The position numbers and the translations under genes were made by a program. Under the pieces are notes generated by a model that saw nothing but the letters and a program-made list of their open reading frames with translations, did no database searches and was not told where the DNA came from. From Corbicula japonica (lineage: Eukaryota > Mollusca > Bivalvia > Venerida > Cyrenidae), in contig JAZAYU010000112.1 of assembly GCA_038501625.1 (NCBI GenBank), forward strand, positions 1,911,084-1,975,083: a DNA stretch of 64,000 nt, given 5' to 3'. Shown here piece after piece: positions 21,612-34,400 of the stretch (its first letter is position 1; every line of letters begins with the position of its first letter).

Positions 21612-21727
21612 ATTCACTGTTCTAAGGGAAATTATGGACTGAATGACTGGTGAAACAGTGTAGACTGTATCAGACTTATGGATGCACAGATTGATCTGGA
21701 TCTACAATAGTTGCAAATGTCAGTTAA
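21612..21727. repeat. family A remnant
   Basis: A degraded second half that runs directly into the next full copy. Confidence 0.55.
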
Positions 21728-21964
21728 CCCTTTCCTGTATAGGCACACCTTTATTGCTAGGGCGAACAGTTTAGATCCAGATCAGCCGGCACATCCGTGC
21801 CGTCTGATCAGGATCTAAACTGTTCGCTTTTTGATCCATTATCTTATTTATGACCAAAATGCGACCAGTGCAGATCCTGATCAGACGGCATGGATGTGCC
21901 GGCTGATCTGGATCTACACTGGTCGCACATGCATAAAAATACGTATCTATACAGGAAAGGGTTA
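21724..21964. repeat. family A element, best-preserved copy
   Basis: Close to consensus. The hairpin stems at about 21760-21827 and 21860-21929 are almost fully complementary, and the termini TTAACCCTTTCCTGTATA / ATACAGGAAAGGGTTAA pair. A good reference for the family. Confidence 0.9.
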
Positions 21965-22316
21965 ACCCTTAAATCCATATTATGGGTTTTATCATACATG
22001 TATGCCACAAGCATAGAACCAGACAAGATGGCACAGCCATGCAATTTCATCAGAATCTAAACTATTCACTTATAGATTCATTAGGTTATTTCTGAACAAG
22101 AGGCAAACAGTGTAGATCCAGATCAGCTGGCACATCCATGCCATCTGATCAGGACCATTTGATTAGGATCTATACTGTTCTCATTTTGGATTAATTAGCC
22201 TGTTTCTCACAAGAAGAGACCAGCGTAGATTCAGAGCAGATGTCATGGATGTGCTGACTGATCTGGATCTGCACTTGTAGCTTACAAGAAAAAACCCATA
22301 TATATGGAGTAAAAAA
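21962..22316. repeat. family A element, extended and diverged
   Basis: It shares the GGTTAACCC boundary with the previous copy and has extra hairpin modules. Confidence 0.65.
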
Positions 22317-22599
22317 GTGATATGCATATCGGGATTGCCACTCTCAGAAAACACAGCCTCCCCATGCAGCTAAAATGTAGAGGAAACAAGGGCATAGGTT
22401 TATAACAATATCAATTTCAAATAAGACACCACAAACAATTAATGAAAAACAATTTGCCACTGGGGCTTAAACCAGGATCAAGGGTGCACCAGCCTTACAC
22501 TTGCCCCTACAGTTTCTCGTATGAACAAACAAGTACAAAGGGTTAAGTTGCCCATTTGGTGTTTTCTTCGAGCAGTTGACAGATAAGCTTAGAAGTATT

Positions 22600-24063
22600 T
22601 TCCCACTTATAAGACGGGACCCCTACTTTGCCGCCAAAATCTGAGTTTTTTGTAAAGACCCGTTTATAAGACGGGGTGAAATTTCAGTGAGTTCAGACCC
22701 GAAATTTTTTAATTTCGCAAAAAAAAAATCGGCGAAATTTTCGGCAAATGTAACATTTTCGAAGCTATGTAACTGGAACATATCCTATTAAGAGTTAATT
22801 AAGACCCAAAATATCGGCAATTTTTTCGGTAAATTGACGATTTTCGAGGCTCCGTAATTGGAAAACACCCTAATAAGTGTGAATTTCGCAAAAAAATCGG
22901 CATTTTTTCGGGAAAATTTAATATTTTCGAAGTTCCGTCATTGGAACATTGCCTTATAAGTGTGAATTTCGAAAAATATCGGCTAAAAGTCGGCAAATTT
23001 TTCGGTAAAATTAATATTTTCGAAGCTCCGTCATTAACATATTATAATTACTGTGAATTTCTCAAAAAAATCTGAGAAAAATCGGCCATGTTTTCGGCAA
23101 GTGCAATATTTTCGAAGCTCAGTCATTGATACATATTCTAATAAGTTTTAATCTCGTAAAAAAAATCGGCAAATTTTTGGTAAACTTGATATCTTTAACG
23201 CTCGGTCTTTGAACACATTCTAAAAAGTTTTATAGATCCTTCTCTATCGTGATACCTCTAAGATTATTGATGATTGTGTATCACCACTGCGCATTTAACT
23301 GTTAATTTCAGTCTTTGCCCGTATGCAAGCTTTTGACACTCGAATATTAATCTATTGTCCAGATGTTAAATTCAATTAAACTTTGTCAAAGGCGAATAGC
23401 AAGAACAATCAAGCCTCGGGGCAAACAAACTGTATCCTGTCACTTCAATTCATGCAGAGTTTGTGTCATATAATCTGAATTTTCGAGTTTGCAAGAGGCG
23501 TTGACAGCAATGTCTGTTAATCAATTTACAATACCTGGTGACAGATTCAAACAACACAGCCTTAGGCAATTATAACGGCTGTGACAATTTTCTTCAAACT
23601 GAAAAGCAATAGGAAAATTTGAGATTATAACAATATGCAAACTGGCTAAAATATTCAATTACCATTATTACTCTGGCCAACATGAACAGTGAACTATGCC
23701 AATTATATCATAATAAATAATAGTCCTTACAACAAACATTGCTTATATCAACATCGAGTGTTGTCCATAATAATTTCCAAATTATATCTTCAATATGAAA
23801 AAGATTTATAAATTTTTTATTACTAAACCAAGAAAAAAAATCTATCAAACTTATATTACAAATGCTCGTCGAAAATTAAATACCGAAAAATTACCGATGG
23901 ATAATGGCCAGATTTAAAAGATTGTATGTTTTTATAAGAAACTTTAAAAAGTACCTGCCAAAAAACGAGATCTTCTTTTAGATCGCGCTTATAAGACGGG
24001 TCCCCTACTTTTAATGCTATTTTCCAAGGAAAAAAACCCGTCTTATAAGCGGGAAACTACGGT
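22600..24063. repeat. element with CTTATAAGACGGG inverted ends
   Basis: The left end CCCACTTATAAGACGGGACC pairs with CCCGTCTTATAAGCGGG on the right. The left interior carries about six degenerate units (TTTTCGAAGCTCCGTCATTGG ... TTTCGCAAAAAAATCGGC) between 22680 and 23230. No convincing ORF. Confidence 0.72.
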
Positions 24064-24086
24064 AGATCTGACACATACCAGGGTTG

Positions 24087-24229
24087 AAGGTTATAAATCT
24101 GAATTTGGAAACCAGTCTCAAATCTCAAGCATCTGATTGGCTGAAATGGCGACCAGTCGCCATTTCAGCCAATCAGATGCTTGAGATTTGAGACTGGTTT
24201 CCATGCTCAGTTTTATAACCTTGGGCACA
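24087..24229. repeat. family B palindrome B4
   Basis: GAAGGTTATAAATCTGAATT to CTCAGTTTTATAACCTTGGG, with a near-perfect central stem. Confidence 0.87.
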
Positions 24230-24849
24230 GTACTTGTGATACGTGTGTTTCAAAATGCCTCTGCGTTTAATGTTGTTGTCATGCTGACTGCATATAATAC
24301 CAACCAGTCGTATGATTTATTTTATGTTGACAGGACATTGACGTCATTGATTTGGGACGGGATAGCTTGTTCAACAGGTAATTACCTGCGGAGACTGATC
24401 AATGTACCAGAGACTCTTGTGATCAATAGATGGTGACAGCTGCCATCTTTTGGCAGACAGTTTTCCTCTTAAGTCGGAATAATTCTGCTGTACCCTGTTA
24501 CACTTAATTTAATGCTGTATCAAAGAAATTTTACTGGGACTTAATTTTGTGCAGATGTTGAATAGTGACCGTTTCATGCAATCGTAAAATGATAATAAAA
24601 TTTTATCATAAAATTATTGTTATGTGATTTTTTTCCAAACGGTTTAAATTTCAGACATTTTCCAAGTGCAAAAAATGGAAAAAAAAAATAGAGTTGGAAC
24701 AAAATAATTCCATTATTAATTAAACAATGAAAAATAAATTTATTGATAAAATAAAATTGAGGCTGTAATAATAGCGAGGATTCTAAGGCATGCTAAAAGG
24801 GATGGTATGATAAAATTAAATATGATTTGATATGTTAATGAAGATATCA

Positions 24850-24966
24850 AAACTGTGGCTTGAGACCAGACTAAAATCTCTAGCATCTGATTGGTTGAAA
24901 TTGAACACAGTCTCCAAATAGACCAATCTGAAGCTTGATTTATTTTACTGGTTTCCATTTTCAGTT
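24850..24966. repeat. family B palindrome B5, degenerate
   Basis: Recognisable by AGACCAGACTAAAATCTCTA and GGTTTCCATTTTCAGTT. The centre has decayed. Confidence 0.6.
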
Positions 24967-25325
24967 GTTTTTTTTTCTTGTAGCAGTTTACATGAAATCA
25001 TCAAGAAGGCCTTAATTATTTTACAGGAGTGTTATAATAATTTTTTAATATTACATGTTGTTGTTGTTTTTTCTGGGATATTATTTTGTAAAGAAACTTT
25101 AAAGGGTAACACAATTATATCCCATGTTTAAGTTGTTCAACTTAAATCAAAGTCTGTGAAAATTTAAAAGGATTAATTTTATTTTGGTATCCGTGCAGTA
25201 ACAAAGGAGAGACTGTGTTTAAAGAAGGATTTAATTGATTTTAAAATTGGTTGAATGTGAACCTAATTTTCTGAATTGGTAGGAAGGGGTCATGTTACCA
25301 TGGTTACCATTTCAGGTATGAAAAG

Positions 25326-25346
25326 ATGAGTGAGGACTTCACATAA
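25326..25346 (+). promoter_or_regulatory. upstream ORF overlapping the Crumbs start
   Basis: ATG at 25326 opens a six-codon frame (MSEDFT) whose TAA shares its last A with the Crumbs ATG (TAATG). If transcription starts upstream of 25326, such an arrangement would favour termination-reinitiation control. A possible 5'-UTR acceptor (TTTCAG) ends about 10 bases before it. Confidence 0.45.
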
Positions 25347-25400
25347 TGAGTTGGAGAAGATCACACCTTATTGTCTCTGCAGTTCTTATTTTTATAGCAG
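25346..25400 (+). CDS. crb: Crumbs exon 1: signal peptide
   Basis: It encodes [19 protein letters not shown], a basic N-terminus followed by a hydrophobic core, and ends in phase 1 before GTAACA. The start was chosen because it opens a signal peptide in frame with exon 2. A six-codon upstream ORF overlaps this ATG as TAATG. Confidence 0.88.
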
Positions 25401-28400
25401 GTAACAAAACATTTTTATTGTGATCAGTTTTAGAGTATTAAAATACAGGCAAAGCTGGGCAAAGTAAAATAAAAGCAGTTGGGTTTAACCCTTCAATGTT
25501 TACAATTTATGGGATATGGCATTTATCCATTGTGTGATCAGCGTAGATCATCCTGGGCCCAAGATCATAAAACTAAGTTTTGAGATCAGTCTCAAATCTC
25601 AAGGATCTGATTGGCTGAAATGGCGACTGGTCGCCATTTCAGCCAATCAGATCCTTGAGATTTGAGACTGATCTCCAGATTTTGTTTTATAAAGGTTTTA
25701 TGGTATGTGCAACCAGTGTAGATCCAGATCAGCTGGCGTAGCTATGCCATCTGATCAGAATCTGAACTGGTAGTGTCTTGGTCAGAGTTGTTCTTGTAAA
25801 TCTTAAAGCAAACAATGTAGATCTTGATCAGTTGGCACATATGTGCCTGCTAATTTGGATCTACACTGTTTGCCCATGTAATAGCCATATCTACGGAGTA
25901 AAGGGGTTAAATACATGCTAAGCTGGGCAAATGAAATTAAAAGCAATTTCTTGCATACCGAATAAGTATTGACGCATAATTTATCGGGGAAAGAAAATCT
26001 TATCTTTTCCCTAAGGAAAAGATAACATTCGCGTGCTACATAAGTGACATCACGTCTTCAAGTATTTGACGTAATTTATTCTCGTAGTGACGTCATTTAC
26101 AAAATAAGGTTTGTGTAGACGTCAAAATTTCAGCGTAAAGCGACAAAATTAAGTTTGTATACATATACACAAATGTTATGAACACTAAAAGGTATGCAAG
26201 AAAATGTATCTTGCATGCGACATTCGGTAAAGACAGAAAAATCTGTAAAAACGGGTGAACTGTTTTGGCAAGAACTCAGCTGAGCTTCGTTCCCACAAAA
26301 CAGTTCCCCCTCGGTGACAGATTTTTCCATCTTCACCTCACACACATGCATGGTACTTATATTTCTAACCCTTTAATGTTAAACCCTTTATAGGTAATGG
26401 TTTTTAGCCCTTGTGGAACCAGTGTAGTGTGAATCCAGATTAGCCACTCATCTGTTAAATTGATCAGAATCTATAAGGTTCACGTTTGCATTCTTTATTT
26501 TACTTATGACCTTATGGCTCATAGCCCTTGTTAGCATATTTGCCCTCCTTTTTTTCCAGCATAACAGTAGTATGTCTTACATCTATTTTTATACAACAAC
26601 ATTACATTAATTCTTCAACTTCAGACTTTGGCATGGTGTACATGGAGGAAGATGCTTGTAAGGACCTGTGTTACCATGGTGGCACATGTGTCAAGGTCAC
26701 TGAGGGATATAGGTGCACATGTACTGAGAACTATGTAGGGAATAGATGTGAAGGCATCAAGAGGTTCTGTGTCAGTGACAGTCCATGTCACAATGAGGCT
26801 TTGTGTGAAGATATTCACAATGGTACAGTATTTCTTGTTTTAATAGCTAGTACTATTTCATTAAAAAATGTTTGTCACATTCGTTACTTGCTTCAATTTT
26901 ATGTTCATAGTAAAATTTAAAAATATTTGTTAATGTAGCACTTTACTTCAAAGAATTCGAAAATTCAAGTCATCCCTTTACTTCATAAATACGCATTTAA
27001 TCGCACCTGTGACACTGTAGATTCAGATCAGCTGGCACATCCATGCTGTCTCACCAGGATCTGCACTGTTTGTCTTTTGGTCACAAATAACCTAATAAAT
27101 CAAAAATGCAAACAGTGTACGGTAGATCCTGATCAGATGGCACAGATGTGCTAGCAGATCTGGTCCCAAGGTTATAAAACTGAGCATGGAAACCAGTCTC
27201 AAATCTCAAGCATCTGATTGGCTGAAATGGCGACCAGTCGCCATTTCAGCCAATCAGATGCTTGAGATTTGAGACTGATTTCCATGCTCAGTTTTATAAC
27301 CTTGGGCACTGGATCTACACAGGTTGCACATCTGATAAAACATTGTAATTTAAAGGGTTGATAGCTAGAACCATTTTATAAGAAAAACATTGTCTTTTAG
27401 CTGTTACTACTTACTTTCACTGAAATCACTATAAAAAATTTAACATTTCTCTACCTCTTTACCTCAAAAAATACAAAATAAAATGTAAACTTTGTCAATG
27501 TAAACAAACTTTAAGGATTGAAGTTTTTAGCACAACGTTTGTTACTTTTGTTAGCAGTGGACCCAGATCAGCCTGTGAACAACATATTTGAACAATTGTG
27601 TGACCAAAATAGATGAGTGCAAGTCTATGCCTTTTATCTTCTAGGTGGTTACCGATGCTTCTGCCAACCTGGTTACTATGGCAACAACTGTGAGACCGAG
27701 ATAGACGAGTGTGAGTCAATGCCTTGCCGCGGTAACTCTACCTGCATAGACCTTCTAAATGGTTTCTTCTGTGTGTGCCAACAGGGTATGTGTTTGCTCA
27801 TAACTTTCTGTCGTATTATAAGAACTTTATTCCATATTTACATCTTTTATTGCGTAGGTGAACAGTATAGATCCAGATCAGCCTGCACCTCTGTTCCACC
27901 TGATCAGGATCTACACTGTTCACACTGTTCTTGGTCAGAAATAACCTAATAAATCTAAAAGAGAACAGTGCAGATTCTAATCAGTGCCCAAGGTTATAAA
28001 ACTGAGCATGGAAACCAGTCTCAAATCTCAAGCATCTGATTTGCTGAAATGGCGACCAGTCGCCATTTCAGCCAATCAGATGCTTGAGATTTGAGACTGG
28101 TTTCCAAACTCAGCTTTATAACCTTGGAACCAGATGGCAAGTCTGTACCAGCAGATCTGGGTCTACACTGTTTGCACATGCAGTAAAATGTGTATGTATA
28201 GAGTAAAAGATTCTATTTAGAGGTTTTAATATTTGCTTATTTCAACAAAGGTCAAAAGTGCCATATTTTAGCCTGATGAAATGTCATCAAAAGGCTTATC
28301 TGATAAGAATAATAAAACCATGGAAATTTATGTCCGTGGAAAAAATTCAGTTATAGTGTCTGCCCGAAAAGTAAGTCCAGCAGCATTAAATGATACTTTA

Positions 28401-31400
28401 GTATACAATGCATAGTGAATAAAAGTAGTAGCATATGTCATCTTACATATTACAGATAATACACATCTTACAGCTAAAAAATTCAAGATGTCATTGCAGA
28501 AGTTGCATATCATTTTGAAGTTGACCTGGACATGGTTTGCATGACATTGTCATGACTAGCACAACTTCCTCATTTACTGAGATTGCCATTCATTAAATGA
28601 TTCACAAATACCATATTTATCAAAGAAGAAATGTCAAGTGCAAATTGAGTACCTTGTTTACATTTCCTTGAAATTAATCAACCTGAAATAAAAATGTCAA
28701 ATATGCAGATGAAGCACATTCATGTAAAATTCATAACATTGTGAAATCGGAAACTTCTCCAGTTGTCTTTAAAAAGGGTTTTCAGCATTTTGTACCATCA
28801 TGCAATAAACATATATTGTTTTTTCTCGCCTATGATAGCAGATAGACACATAGGGATGCTATTTCCGGTGGCGGTGTCCGTAAGTCTTCCAATTTTAGAA
28901 TGAAGTTTAATGTTGCCAATAACTTTTAAAGTTCTTATTCTATTCACTTCATACTTGGAATATATCATCTGCAAGAACAAAGCAACCAGAGACAACAAGA
29001 ATGATAACTCCTTTGCCCAAGATAATAAAACTAAATCTGGAGACCAGTCTCCAATCTTAGTTTTATGATCTTGGGCCCCATTTCATTAGTTTTTGGGTTT
29101 TGCCCCTTTCAAATGCAATTTTAGGCAACACATGTGTTTCATGGATGTTATTTTTAGTTTTATTTCAAGTAGTCTGAATAATAAAAGTAAAAGATAAACA
29201 AAATTCTAAATTGTATTGGCACACAATAGCAACTAGGTTGTACATTTCTAGGCAGCACTGGTACTCGGTGTGATCTGGCTGTTAATGGTACCGGCTGTAG
29301 CTTAGCCCCCTGCAGAAATGGTGGCACCTGCTTGGATACTGAGGCAAATGGACAGTATGTGTGCATATGTCCTCAAGGGTTTACTGGTATCAACTGTGAA
29401 GTCAATGTAGATGAATGCAAGTCGTCACCCTGTGAACTGTTCCAAGTCTGTATTGATCTTGTTAGTGGATATAGGTATGCAAAAAATATTATTCTATATT
29501 GTCTGTGTTATACTGAACTGTGCATACAAACACGGTTATTGAAAATTTTATCAATAGTCTGTCTGAAATTTAGTTTTCGATAATCTTGCAATTATGCACC
29601 CATGACAATTTAGCTCTTTACTGCACAGATATTACTTCAATTGCATGGGCATCTGATCTGGAACGTAACAATGTTTGCTGTTAAATTTATTATTTAATTC
29701 TAAACAAGAAACAAAACACTATAGATTCAGATCAGATGTTATGAATGTGCCCGCTAATCTTGATCTACACTTCTTGCACATGCAATATAAGGCATATCCA
29801 TTGGGTAATGAGTTGACTTTACTGTCACAGGTGCATAATAACTCTGTCATAATGTAAATTTTATCCATAGTCGACCGAAGATAAAGTATGCTTGTTCAGT
29901 GATCATTTAATAATGGTACTGTGACAATTTCATAAAATATGACCAAATGAGATTAAAATGTATTATTATGTGTGTTAGGCAATGCTAAAAAAAAACCAAC
30001 ATCTTTCACTGCCTTGTTAGACAAGACATACATACACTGAAGTATTTTAAATGCTATGAATGATGAATCAATTCATTGTAATTAGTATACTACTGCAAAA
30101 CATGACTTTCAAAACAAAAATCAATTATGAACATGATAAACTTCACTTCAGAAGTTGTGCATATAAAACTAAGAACTTCATGGATGTAATGTTGTGGCTA
30201 TAAATTTGCTATATGCTATTTACGGCAATAAAGTTTATGTTTATGTTAATGTATTTCCAGATGCGATTGTCCTGCAGGAAGGGCGGGGTCAGGTTGTAAT
30301 GAGATTGTTGACCCCTGTATCAGCAACCCCTGTCACAATAATGGAACATGCCTTAATGAGAAAGATAGATATACATGCAGATGTAAACAGGTCAGTCTGT
30401 TGTAATTGTGTTTAATTGAGCCATGAGATTCCAGGGATTGGCTTATATTCAATTTGTCAGAACAAAGTTTTTTTCCAGTTTTCGGGAGAAGTCAACTTGG
30501 ATTTCGGCTTTATGTACAAAACATATTGGGACAAACCTTTCCCTTGGTTAAGTAGAAGAAGTTCTAGACGTTTGGGAGACTATTATAATTGTTCCACGTC
30601 TTCCTTCTAAGCCATGTGAAAATGTGTCTTCGGTGTTAATTTTGATGTTACATGTATCAGTTTTTGCTATTTATAGAAAGAATACAAGTTTATGTTTCAA
30701 TTTCTGCTGAACAATATGCATTTTTGTCAGAATTATTCGTTTGTTGCTGCAAATTGCCTCTTAAGCAATGTAGTCTGCTAAACTCTTGGGAATTCTTAGT
30801 GTTGTAACATGATAATTTCAACATTTCTTGCAAAAATCTCCATAAAAACTTGATATCACTGTCCCAAAAGTGAGTTTGATGGCTCAACACAGAGCCCCTG
30901 TGGATTTGCCCCTGCATATGTCATTCATGGGGTAGTGGGGGAAATGGAAGTGGAATATATTTAAAATGTATTTGTCATCTGTGTGATTTGTTTCCTCTTG
31001 TTAGGAGTTTGCAGGTATAAACTGTGAAATAAAGAAGGATGTTTGTCAACCAAATCCTTGTCTGCATGATGGTAGCTGTGTTAGCAACTACACACTTGTG
31101 TCAGGCTATGTATGCAACTGCTCACAGGGGTTTGTGGGGGACAGATGTGAGGGCAAGGTGCCCCTGTGTGACTCCCAGCCTTGTCTGAATGGAGGAACAT
31201 GTCTTGAAAACCTATACACACCTGACTACACATGTCAGTGTATGTCCGAATACAGTGGAAATAATTGTGAGAAGAAGTTAGAAGGTTGTCAGCTCATACC
31301 TTGCGAAAATCAGGGGACTTGTGTGGACAATAATACAGGTTAGTTAGTAACTTTGGCCATATCTGTTATGTTACGTCTATCACATATGTCCCCTACTTAT

Positions 31401-34400
31401 ATTAAGGAATCATATTATAAGAACTACAACACTGTGTGTTCTAACTACTTGATTTAATGATACTCAATTACATGTGGATTATAGGATGAACTGTTAAGAA
31501 CTGAATGAACATGTATTAAGCTATGCAGGCTCCCTCTGGTGAGAGGGGCTCATCATTACTGGCATTGATTAATGGCACCAGTATATGGCATTATGGTTCA
31601 ATATCATTTGACCTTTTTCCTCCATCTATACAGGTTATATTGCATGTGCCACCAGTGTAGATCCCAGTCAGCTGGCATATCGGTGCTGTCTGATCTTGAT
31701 CTACACTGGTTGCTTCTTGGTCAGAAATAACCTAATGCATCTTAAAGCGAACAGTGTAGATCCTGATCAGATGGCATTGATGTGTCAGATGATCTGGATT
31801 TATACTGTTCCCCCATGGGATTACAGTCATAAGCCATGGGGTAAAGTTCTAAATTTTTGCTGGGAGCAAGTTTTGGTAAATATTGCTGTAATTAACTATT
31901 TTGGGCACGTATAGATAAATAAATTTAAAATGCAATTTAGGTTTTATTGAAGGCAGAGTGATTTTTGTTTAAATTTCAATGGTGGTTGAAATTGCATGCA
32001 CAAAACATAACTTAAAAAATGTTTAAAAAAGCCACCTGAGAATAGCAATCACCTGTCTTAAACAGCCAGTTAGAATATCTCCTAAACGGACATTTTGTTC
32101 TCATTTTAACCTGTGCATAACAGCCACCTGTGTAGAGCAGCCCCTTTTTGTCACTCCCTTGGGATGCTAAAGACAGGTTTGACTGTAATCCCATTAACAC
32201 AGCTTGTGTCTGTATACTGTGGTTCATGTATAATTTATTTAACAGTGGTTTAATTTTCTAGTATTTGGTACGAGGGCATGTGCATAAAATCAACACCCCA
32301 GCAAACCAAACCATTGAATATCTTATAAATAATACAAATGCATGAATTTATGCCAGTGTGAAAATGTCATTAATGCCTACCTATGAAATAAACGTGATAC
32401 AACGACAGCTTTTAGGCTGTATTAATAACGTCTTCTAATTTTCTTGATCTCTTCTATGAACAGTGCCAGTGTGCCAATGTGCTGTGGGATGGTCAGGATC
32501 AACCTGTGCTACAGATGTTAATGAATGTGATCATGTACCATGTTATAATGGTGGCCAGTGCATCAACCTGTCTGGTTCCTACATCTGTCTGTGTGCCCCA
32601 CCCTGGACAGGGAACCAATGTGAAAGTGACTTTCTGGAATGTGAAATGTCCCCATGTCGGAATAATGCTACGTGTACAGAAGTGGTCGGAGGGCCTCCAG
32701 TCTGCCACTGTATTGCAAGTATGTTGTTGTTAACCATGTACTGCATATTCAGACAAACCTGTATTAACCCTTTCCTGTATAGATACACTCTTATTGCTAG
32801 TTTGAACAGTTTAGATCCAGATCAGCCAGCACATCCTTGCCGTCTGATCAGGATCTTAACTGTTCGCTTTTTGATTCATTAGGTTATTTCTGACCAAAAT
32901 GCGACCCGTGCAGATCCTGATCAGACGGCATGGATGTGCCGGCTGATCTGGATCTACACTGGTCGCACACGCGTAAAAATGCGTATATATCCAGGAAAGG
33001 GTTAAGCAGCAACCCAAGAGAGTATCAGAAAGTGGCTACTTTACACAGATGGCTGTTTAAGAATGGTAAAAAATAGAATGAAATGTCACTTTAGGACACA
33101 TTCAAACTGGCTGTTTTAGACAGGCATTTGCTGCAGGTGGCTGCTTAAGCAGGTTCAACTGTAAACAGTGTAGAACAAGATCAGCTTTCACATTTGTGAG
33201 TTCTGATCTGGATCTGCATTGTTGCCTAAAAGTGACCAGTGTCGATCCAAATCAGCCTTTCGCTCCAAGCCATCTGATTTGAATCTACACTGGTTACTTC
33301 TCCATCAGAAATAATCTAATGAATCTTAAAAGCAAACAGTGTTCAAGATCTTGAGACAGTACTGATTTGCCAGCTGATTTACACTGTTCTCCCACATGAT
33401 TAAGGCATTGACAGAGTAAAGGGTTATCTATTACATGATGTATATATTGGTAATATGCGAGAAATTTATCTGGCTTCCAGTTGTCTACAATCCTGCTACA
33501 TGTATTCTGATAAGTATAACAACGTGTAACTTATGTTCTAGTACCCAAACATTGTGTTACTGTACATGTGTTCTGGTAGTTATACAGTGTCATTGAGTTC
33601 TGGGTACAAGGTTATAAAACTTGTGATCAAACTCCATGCTCAAAACTCAGTTTCTTTCTAAAAGCCTTGGTGCATAATTTACTGATTTCATAGCTTTATT
33701 TGCTCAATTTCAGTTACAAATGCATAATAATGTTGTAGTGTACTGAAACTAAAAAAAAACAACAGAGTTTTGAGCATAGAGTTCAAACTCAATTTTTATA
33801 ACATCAGGGCCCAAGATCATAAAACTAAGTTTTGAGATCAGTCTCAAATCTCAAGGATCTGATTGGCTGAAATGGCGACTGGTCACTATTTCAGCCAATC
33901 AGATGCTTGAGATTTGAGACTGATCTCCAGATTTAGTTTTATGATCTTGGGCACAGGGCCTGGTAGAAATAGTTATAGTAACTGTAATAGTAATTATAAG
34001 TATTTCAGTGCATATTATAAAATAAATGGTCCTATTTTACAGATACTGCTGGGAAGTTCTGTGAGATGTTGGTAGGGGTGGAGACAGGCTGTGAGTCAGA
34101 GCCTTGTCAGAATGGGGCCAAATGCATTAGTAACTATGACAACTACACCTGTGTCTGTCTGCCAGGATTTGAAGGTAAAGCCATGTTAAGTAATCTGATA
34201 TATAACCATTCATTTGGAGACTTAGGATTTTCGATATAACTATTTAACATTGGAACCTGTGATGTACACTGAGAATGTTCTTTTCCTGTTGGTATGTTAA
34301 AACTGTCCCTTTAACCTTATTTTGATTCCTAGGCTGTAAACAATATTAAAAGTATTTCTTTTCTATTGTCCGTTATGTTACATGTTCAGGGTCTTAAACA

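Larger units (their letters stand above)
16502..25345. other. intergenic region between divergent whirlin and Crumbs starts
   Basis: About 8.8 kb between the two start codons. No coding exon could be supported. It contains the foldback at 17725-18462, the long-inverted-repeat element at 18899-20525, several family A copies, the CTTATAAGACGGG element at about 22600-24063 and palindromes B4 and B5. Promoters and untranslated exons of both genes should lie here but could not be located. 16502-17700 shows no recognisable element. Confidence 0.7.

Noticed and set aside
21724..21964. Family A as a tRNA-derived SINE
   Set aside because: No A and B box arrangement, no 3' tail repeat, and inverted termini are present, which fits a DNA element better.
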